This document shows, piece after piece, positions 57,001 to 64,000 of a DNA stretch of 64,000 nt. The notes beneath the pieces are model-generated. The model was not told the origin of the DNA. It ran no database searches and saw only the letters and a list, made by a program, of their open reading frames with translations. This DNA is from Pycnopodia helianthoides (taxonomy: Eukaryota > Echinodermata > Asteroidea > Forcipulatida > Asteriidae), in assembly GCA_032158295.1 (NCBI GenBank), contig CM063251.1, forward strand, positions 21,139,933 through 21,203,932. The letters are read 5' to 3'. The first letter of the stretch is position 1; every line of letters begins with the position of its first letter. The position numbers and the translations under genes were made by a program.

Positions 57001-60000
57001 CGAACCAGCAAAACGGAAAAACGTGATCGAGAAAAGAAACAAAAGTTGCCGCAAAAAATGTGGACTACTTTGCAAGTTACAAAGTAACGAAACGATATAC
57101 AACGATCATGCATCAACGGATTGATTCTCATATGTTCTAATTTTAGTAATTGACCGATATTTAATTGCGGTTGATATGCAGGTTTTAATGCTTAAATAGA
57201 CTTAAATTATACCATTACCATACGCTAAGTTTATAGCAATCTGAAATTGTCACTATTATTAATCATCATTTAGTTGTCGCCCTTTATTATGACGGGTTAA
57301 CGTTACAGCATTTCTCACCTCAAATAAATAAGTAAATGATCAAAATAATAATGGTCAAATCTAGCTGGGTCAAGGCGAGCTGGATAAATGCGCTGATATA
57401 TGCGCTGATATTAACCCGTCAACTTGAAGGACTAGAATTCAAGTGCGTATATACTTTTCATGGCAGTCATGAATTTCAATGCTTCTTGCCAAAAGGTATA
57501 TAAGCGGGAACCAGGGTCTCGTTGTTCACTTGGGAAAAACAGCTGACATGTTGGACGGGAATTTTATTTTTGTAACGCAGTCTCCGCCGAGAAAAAAGGT
57601 GCCGCTTTCCATGACAATAACAACACCATTTTCTCTAATCAAAGCATTAACCGAAGAACGTTGCAATGTCCTTAGCATATTGTTGATCGCACGAAGGGAC
57701 GTTTGTATTCACTCGGGGTGCCGGGTAGCCGGGTACGATGATGACATCGTTGCTTGCTTTCCCATATGTCGATGAGACGGGCTTTTAACGTTGACTGGGG
57801 AAGGTTCAAATTGAAAATGCCAGACTATAACCAGACATTTATTTCGGTTATTGTTAAACCCAATGGAAAGGTATGACGGAACTATTTTAACAGAATGGTG
57901 CGTTAGATGGCGGAGCATGACGCACGAGGGTCCGAGTTTTAATAGGGTGTTGGACCATAATTGGACCCCAGCCACCGGTTAACGTCAGGCAAACTCGCTG
58001 CTATCAACGAAAATGCCTTAAAAGGGACAACTTTAACAGATACAAGTGTGGAGCATCCGAATTAGTGCCTCAAGCATTGGGAGATCTGTGTCATCTAGAG
58101 CCCATTGAACTATCAATATAGAATACAATGACTTATTCATACTTTCGTGTTTATCTGCTTTCAACTGGCGGTAAAAACAAAGCAAAGCAAAACAAACGAA
58201 ATATAACAAAAGAAAAACCAGAATTTCGTGGTTTTGAGATTGTTATGAAAATGGTTATAGAAATCACACATACACGGTATATACTGAACACTGCACCAGT
58301 GTGCCCATGGGCACCAGTGCGCCCATGGGCCCCTATTGTTTGTTTAGACCTGGTAACCTGTCATGTTCCCTATTTCAACTGTCAGCAAGTCACACTCGGC
58401 GGGATTGAACTCGCCCGTGAAACATAGACACAAAGCAACCCGTCACATTCCCAGGGACCTCCACAGTGAAAAAACAATTTCGACGAAACTTAATTTCATT
58501 CCATGTTGACTCCATTACTATATACAGTGCTCTCGTCGCGTACACCAAGTGATTTTCACCTTTTATGGTGGCGCACGGAGCGTCAACTGACCCCGCTATC
58601 CGGCGTCTCGATTGGTACTTAGTTGTAGTAAATAAGAATATTAATTTGTGAAATGCTTTCATTACTTGAACGTGGGTAACAAATACAGAGTCTAAACCAG
58701 CATAAAATAATAATTAGCGTTCATAGTAGACTTGCTATAGTCGTCAGTGTCACATCAAAGACACATTAAAACCATCAAACGAGGTGGCGTTGTCAGCCCA
58801 TGCTGACATGCATTGTCTTAAGCCATAGCTTATTAAAACACATCGTACACACTGGTAAGCTCATATATACCATAAGATCGTTAGCTGGACCGTGCCGCAC
58901 GTCATAGAGGGGGTGTTAACCAACAAGGCTCAGTGATTTTGTTAGAAGGGAGGCAGGACAAAACCCTGCCACTGCCAGCATCGTTTGTCTACAGAATTGG
59001 TCTGTCAATTGTCTGTCAATTGTCTGTCAATTGTCAATGGTAGATAAACGACATTATCAAAATGTATCTAAATAAGAAAACAATAAAGGCTTAAAATTAC
59101 CCAGGCATTACCTGGACATGTAAAAAACACACTTAAAGAAAGAAATCGTTGAAAACACGCAAAAACAAACCCCTTTAGCCTACGGGGAAAAACTTGTCTC
59201 CGTGTGCTGACAACGTATACAGGAGGGACGTGTGCCCCAATTAGGTGCCGCGTTTGAGGGTTTAAAGCGATGCTCTAGTCCAGAAAGGTCACACTGAAGC
59301 AAATAATACTGTGCTTAGGTTTGATGTCAGTTTTGTCGACGGGCGTCAAAGGAAACTGGAAAAGGGAAGGAATCTTGCTGTCTCTTTTTGTATTGGAACC
59401 AAATGAACACATTCAGGTACTCTTCCTAATATCTTTTTCACACTCTAGACGCATTAGTAACAAATGATAAGCATGTACTAGCTTAAACTTATAGGCGTAT
59501 TCACTTGGTCTGAATTGGTAATTCGTTAATAATTATTATTGCAATTTTGTTTAATGAACAGTCTCGTTACAACGGTTAGCTGACATGGGTGGGGCAATCG
59601 GGGGGGGGGGGGGCTAGATGATACATTTTTGAATAATAAATACTGTTGAATAAGGTTCAACAAACATTTAGCAAACATTTTAAGTTTTAACAAGAGAAAA
59701 GAAAGAATCTTGGCCCGCTACCGAATTGGCAGATTTGGCTGTGGAATCAACACAGTTTCACGTCAACTGACACTGATAAAAAAAATTTTCCAACGGTCGA
59801 GCTGAGTTTATGTTAATCTTATTATTTTATTATTTGTACGTTGTTTTTGTTTAAGGACACAAATTCATGCACTCTTGTTATCATCGGTCATAGATTACCG
59901 TATTGGTATTTAACTTCTCAGCTATAGGTCTATGCTCTGTAAGGTTTTAGCCAGGACTTGGTTAAAGCCGGTGTCCAAATTTGCTGGAAATTTAAAAACT

Positions 60001-60889
60001 GTGTGTCCAAAAGACACCCTCTGGCTAAACACTATGATGCTCTGTTTGTCTTCAACACATAGTTATCCTTCCAAACACCAGGTGATTATGGTTTGAGTTA
60101 TCTCTGCTTTAGTTTCCTCCGTTGTTCTCCGAGCCAAGCAACAATCCAAACAGTAGTTGTTATCACTCAGTTTTGTCTGTTATAGTCAAAAGAGTAATCG
60201 ACTTAACGATGCAGCTATAACCATCGTTTCTGCCCAAACCAATGGGCTACAAAGCTTACCTGTACTTGGCCATTGTAGACCGGTTATAGTCAGTTGCATG
60301 CAAGCGTTAACAGTCGTTGATTGGGAATACTGTCTGCCGAGCAGGTATACTGCTTTTACTACATCAACGGTTTTATTCTGGTGATCGAGTCCACCCTCTT
60401 GTTCTGGTTGTATGAGAGTGAATGCTGCACGTACTGTATGTAGACCTATGCATTACCAATTAAACCAATTTACGACAACCTTCCAAATGATACTGTTGGG
60501 CTTTATTTTTACCAATTTGGTATGTTTATTAATATGTTTACATCAAGACATGTTCAACGTGTATGACGAAGTATAGTGATAGTTATTGTTTATGTACATT
60601 GATTCATCATGTATTACAGCGCTGAATTCTCCATGGTGTCCGTGCAGGCAGCCTGGTAAAGAGAAGTGTTAACGGGACTGATTTGCAAGTAATAGTAATG
60701 TAATACGCATGGAAATGACTTTGCAGGAAAATCCAACCGTCTCAATCTGAATGTGGAGAGACACCATCAAGATGATTTGTTGCTACGACTTATCGATAAA
60801 GGACAAGCTTTGCGCAGCTGCATATTATTGTTGATTTTTTCTCCGCAGTATTAAAATAAGCGCGCATACAACTTTAACAAGCAACTGCC
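54058..60889. other. Intron or intergenic between receptor exons; no exon recognised
   Basis: About 6.8 kb without a recognisable receptor, kinase-like or cyclase exon, though small exons could be missed. Small repeats: CACCAGTGTGCCCATGGG doubled at 58294-58329; TCTGTCAATTG three times at 59001-59033; a G run at 59600-59613. GCTTAGCAAAAACCCGTAAC at 54842 may be a scrap of the GGGCCCAATTTC MITE. Confidence 0.5.
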
Positions 60890-61096
60890 ATTGGTTAAGG
60901 TACGCGTCTGCGCAATTATTAGTCTGCGTGTGGAATGAGATGCTCTATCTTTACTGATGTGCTGTAAACTGTATGCGTCCGTGTGCCATTGATATTGTCA
61001 TGCATGGCCCGTGCTTGCGTTCACAAGTTGTGGTTTGTGGCTGGTTGGCGCGTGCTAACGATAACTTCTAGTCCTTCATCTGTGTTCAGTCAACTC
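60890..61096 (+). promoter_or_regulatory. Probable promoter of receptor exon 1b
   Basis: ATTGGTTAA at 60890 and ACGCGTCTGCGC at 60902, then TTCAGTCAACTC at 61085, 362 bases before the ATG. Compare 369 bases for paralog a. The 12-base Initiator-containing word is identical in both. Confidence 0.55.
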
Positions 61097-61446
61097 TGCA
61101 GTTAGATTACAGGGACCATTTTCTATAGTCTCGGAATATAAGCGTTTTGAACTCGATCAGCTGGAGGTGGATGAAATTATAGGACATAAACAATTGTCGT
61201 GTTATGAAGACGTCAAGCTATCTGTAGTCAAGACGCTGTGGTGAAAAACGTTTACAATCTCTGTTTTGACGGCCACCGGCTGCGGCATAACCGTTCGACG
61301 TCGTGATATCATTTTCAGTTGTTATTTGCAAACACGTGGTTCGGTCCGTTGACATGTACCAAACCTAATTATTTTGTGTAGCGATAAATACAAAGGATGG
61401 TTTGAAAGTTTGAAGTGATAAGCTAGCACATAACATTGCCGCAACG

Positions 61447-62191
61447 ATGGCGAGGAAGTCGACCTCTTCTTTTCTCTGGAGCTACTCGGTGATATTTTAT
61501 TTTTTTCTGATGGCCTCTTGGGAAACTGAAGGCAAAGTCTTAGCGAATGGCTCCTTGGTACCAAACACCACGAAGGGGCGTCAGACGATCAACTTGGCCG
61601 TGCTGCTGCCCACTGATCTCTGGTTTGATTTCGCTGCCCCCAAGGTTGTTCCCGGAATAGAGGTAGCCATACATAGTGACAGTGTCAAAAATCTGGTTGG
61701 GAGTTCTTTCGACTTTTCTATTGGGGAATACGACTCCAAATGCAGTCAGGATGAGGTCTTAAAACTAGCCGTAGATGCACTCCGGTCAGAACAGGAGTCA
61801 GTGGACGTATATATGGGCCCTGCCTGCGGGTACGCCTCGGCCAACATAGTTCGATTGGTGGACCATTGGAAGAAGGTCTACGTTACCTCTGGCTGTGTAG
61901 CCAGCACGTTCGACGGCGGGGCCGTAACCAGAATGTCCGTGACAGCAACCAAACTTGGCCGTGTAATTTTCGATGTAATTCAAAATACATTCAAGTGGAA
62001 TACAACTGTCTTGCTGTCGGCTGACTATGAGAAAAATGAATGGTTAACCTACTGCTATCTTTTATCTGCTGGATTGATCAACGTGATGAACATGCATGGT
62101 CTCTTCCCAGAGTCAGACACTGTGTACTTGAGGAGCACACACGAGGAGCTCAAGACAATATTGCTAGAATCTGTCATGCCAAATGCACGCA
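61447..62191 (+). CDS. Receptor guanylate cyclase-like, first coding exon (paralog b)
   Basis: 745 coding bases, exactly the length of paralog a. The ATG is at 61447 (ACGATGG). A signal peptide (YSVIFYFFLMASWETEG) is followed by the same ANF-receptor lobe: TINLAVLLPTDLWFDF, GEYDSKCSQDEVLKLAVDAL, DVYMGPACGYASANIVRLVD, HWKKVYVTSG and TYCYLLSAGL. By eye it is about half to 60 percent identical to paralog a, with conserved cysteines at DSKC, GPAC and TYC. The exon ends MPNAR, donor GTGAGT at 62192, phase 1. The frame running on past this point into TTTTGTTGTTG is intron read-through. Downstream exons should lie beyond 62.2 kb, probably outside the window. Likely a membrane receptor making cGMP; substrate and ligand are inferred from family only. 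Confidence 0.87.
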
Positions 62192-62296
62192 GTGAGTACA
62201 TTTTGTTGTTGTTGTTATTAAGTTGCAAGTTATTAAAGAAACCCAAGCAAAGAGACAAAATGGCTTTTTTTTTTTAAATATGGGGACCGCCAACAT

Positions 62297-62366
62297 AGGG
62301 CTAGAAAGCTCAGTGGAGCGCCGGCACGCTAATCCGGAGGTCGTTGGTTCAAGTCCCACTCTAGTC
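62297..62366 (+). mobile_element. tRNA-derived SINE head inside the receptor intron
   Basis: GGGCTAGAAAGCTCAGTGGA, GCGCCGGCACGCTAATCCGG and then TTGGTTCAAGTCCCACTCTA. Box A has a short deletion (GTTGGTA lost to GTGG). Same family as 4255 and 42442. It lies about 100 bases past the splice donor of exon 1b. Confidence 0.75.
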
Positions 62367-64000
62367 AATTTCTCTTTGTTCAACCTAAACTTATTTAAAA
62401 TCTACCCAGTCAGTTTCCCCTGGGGCTTATTGCTTGATACAAAATAATTCAATGGGAAAACATTGAACAATTACTATCCAAAATTCAGTCACTAATATCT
62501 ATTTTTTACAATTTAATCTTGCAGTTTTTGCAATTTCAGCTTGTGTTGAAAGAAGAATGCATGAAAGTATGTTATGGAGCAGACATAATTTATTTCATTT
62601 AGTTTTCACCAGTCCTTGATTTTTAAAATAATGTTTGCTGTGCTCTGGATAATCATAATCCGCAACCAAAGATTAACATATTTTACAGAATCCACATCGT
62701 ATTTTTAGTGTTTGGGAATACAAACTGAAACATGTATACTATTTTACCACTGTTATAGAGGATAGGGAAATATTTCCGAACAATAATATAAAAGAAGAGA
62801 AAACAAAATAAGTTTTAGGTATCTGGCCCATTCACCATGTCATGCAGTTTATGGAAGGGAAACTCGTCCGGAAGGCTGGAGCTTTGCCCTACCCAACTGA
62901 AGAGGCCATTTCACTTCTTGCACGACACCACCGAGCTGATTGATGTACACATGTGTTATCCAGCCCCCCCCCCCCCCCATTTACTTCATGTGTGTGTCAT
63001 CCCTTACCAATATCGCATTTCTGTATTGGCATCGTTCATGTAGATGGTAGATTAGCTTTCAAAAGCTGTCACGTGAAGGTATAACTTTTGATCTCTTGCG
63101 AGTATTTCCTCCCGCCTTGTTATAGATCATCCGTCACTCGTAACGAGTCCCACACATTATTTCCATTGTCCAGTTAGCATGATGTCATGTAGTCCAAGCT
63201 AACAACAAAACGTTTTATACATTAAACTGTAAAATCAAAAGATCAATATTCGAGTCACTTGTCTTGTAGCGTCTGTATCTATCGTCATTACTATCAGGCA
63301 GGATCTCTTGTACCTGTGAATCGATAGAAAGATCTACACGCAAGGTTGTTGTATCCAGTATGTACTCATACGGACTATGTAGATGTCACCAAAGGTCCAG
63401 CTTCGATGTCGACAATAATAGTGCCCTTGATGGGATTTTTTTCTTCTCCTGAGACTGTATGCAGCCGCAACGGAGTTTCAATACATGATTTGATTTTGCA
63501 TTATAGAACGTGCTGGTTCACTTGAACTGAAGGATTATGCAGCTTCGCTTGTGGAATTCTGATTCCCGCACCAAACCATTCTGGCTCTGCAATGCTTTCA
63601 GTACTAGAAACTTACTATAGTTTATGAATTCAATGTTATCAACCCCTGAAGACATAACGTGTTTTAAGTTGTATCCCATTGCACGATAACAAAAGTTTTA
63701 TATTTTCCCGCCAGTTTTTGACTTGATTGTTCTCGTCAAAGTTTCGTCTGTGTCTATTTTCGTGTTCATTGTGCTGGAATGAACGCCAGAACGTAGAAGT
63801 CATTTTATGAATGAAATGCGTGACTCATACTCTGCTATAGGAACGCACTTCATATTTTTGTTTAGTGTGAGGGGCGAGAGGACTGCCCTCAATAATAATG
63901 TACTTACATGCTCTTTAGTACAGGGTAGTTTGTACAACACTTGACTGTGTATCTGTACATGCAGACACACAACGTGATTTTTATCTTTTTTTAACATATT
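62367..64000. other. Probable intron of receptor b; no exon recognised
   Basis: AT-rich with a C run at 62966-62979. No open frame here resembles the second part of a receptor ligand-binding domain. The window ends before any such exon was found. Confidence 0.5.

Overview
This is eukaryotic, AT-rich, intron-bearing and very repeat-rich DNA, most likely from an echinoderm and probably a sea star. Three things point there. Two exons look like receptor guanylate cyclase (natriuretic/egg-peptide receptor class) ligand-binding domain. One nanos-like gene carries a histone-type 3' end that resembles the sea urchin form. Several short repeat families (elements starting TTAAAGG..., elements starting GGGCCCAATTTCATA..., tRNA-derived SINEs) look like ones I remember from asteroid genomes; that last point is memory, not a search. 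No bacterial, organellar or viral genes and no CRISPR array are visible.

Layout. 1-12 kb: intergenic DNA with tRNA-derived SINEs, a short palindromic retroelement-like fragment and one TTAA-ended MITE. 13-20 kb: tandem repeats (38-bp GGTCA-rich array, 46-bp array, ~115-bp array), a long-TIR MITE and another GGGTCA-rich element. 22-24 kb: two nearly identical MITEs in opposite orientation, and a possible small secreted-peptide ORF. 28-31 kb: a broken LINE 3' end flanked by a local duplication, and a SINE. 32-34 kb: a GGGTCA element with a 44-bp array. 35-36 kb: a nanos-like gene on the minus strand with reading-frame breaks and a canonical histone stem-loop just after its stop. 37-43 kb: possible promoter islands, SINEs and MITEs. 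43.7-45 kb: a 25-copy 30-bp minisatellite, then a CCGCGG-rich fold-back element. 46-52 kb: MITEs and an interstitial telomeric tract. 53-62 kb: two tandem paralogous first exons of a receptor guanylate cyclase, each with its own matching upstream module; no downstream exons were recognised.

Real coding content is small: two receptor exons (plus strand), one nanos-like locus (minus) and one weak secreted-peptide candidate (minus). Nearly all other open frames are chance or repeat-derived. The two most interesting points are the nanos-like gene that appears to end like a replication-dependent histone mRNA, and the pair of receptor first exons with equal length, equal splice phase and separate conserved promoters. 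The latter could be tandem genes or alternative first exons feeding shared downstream exons.
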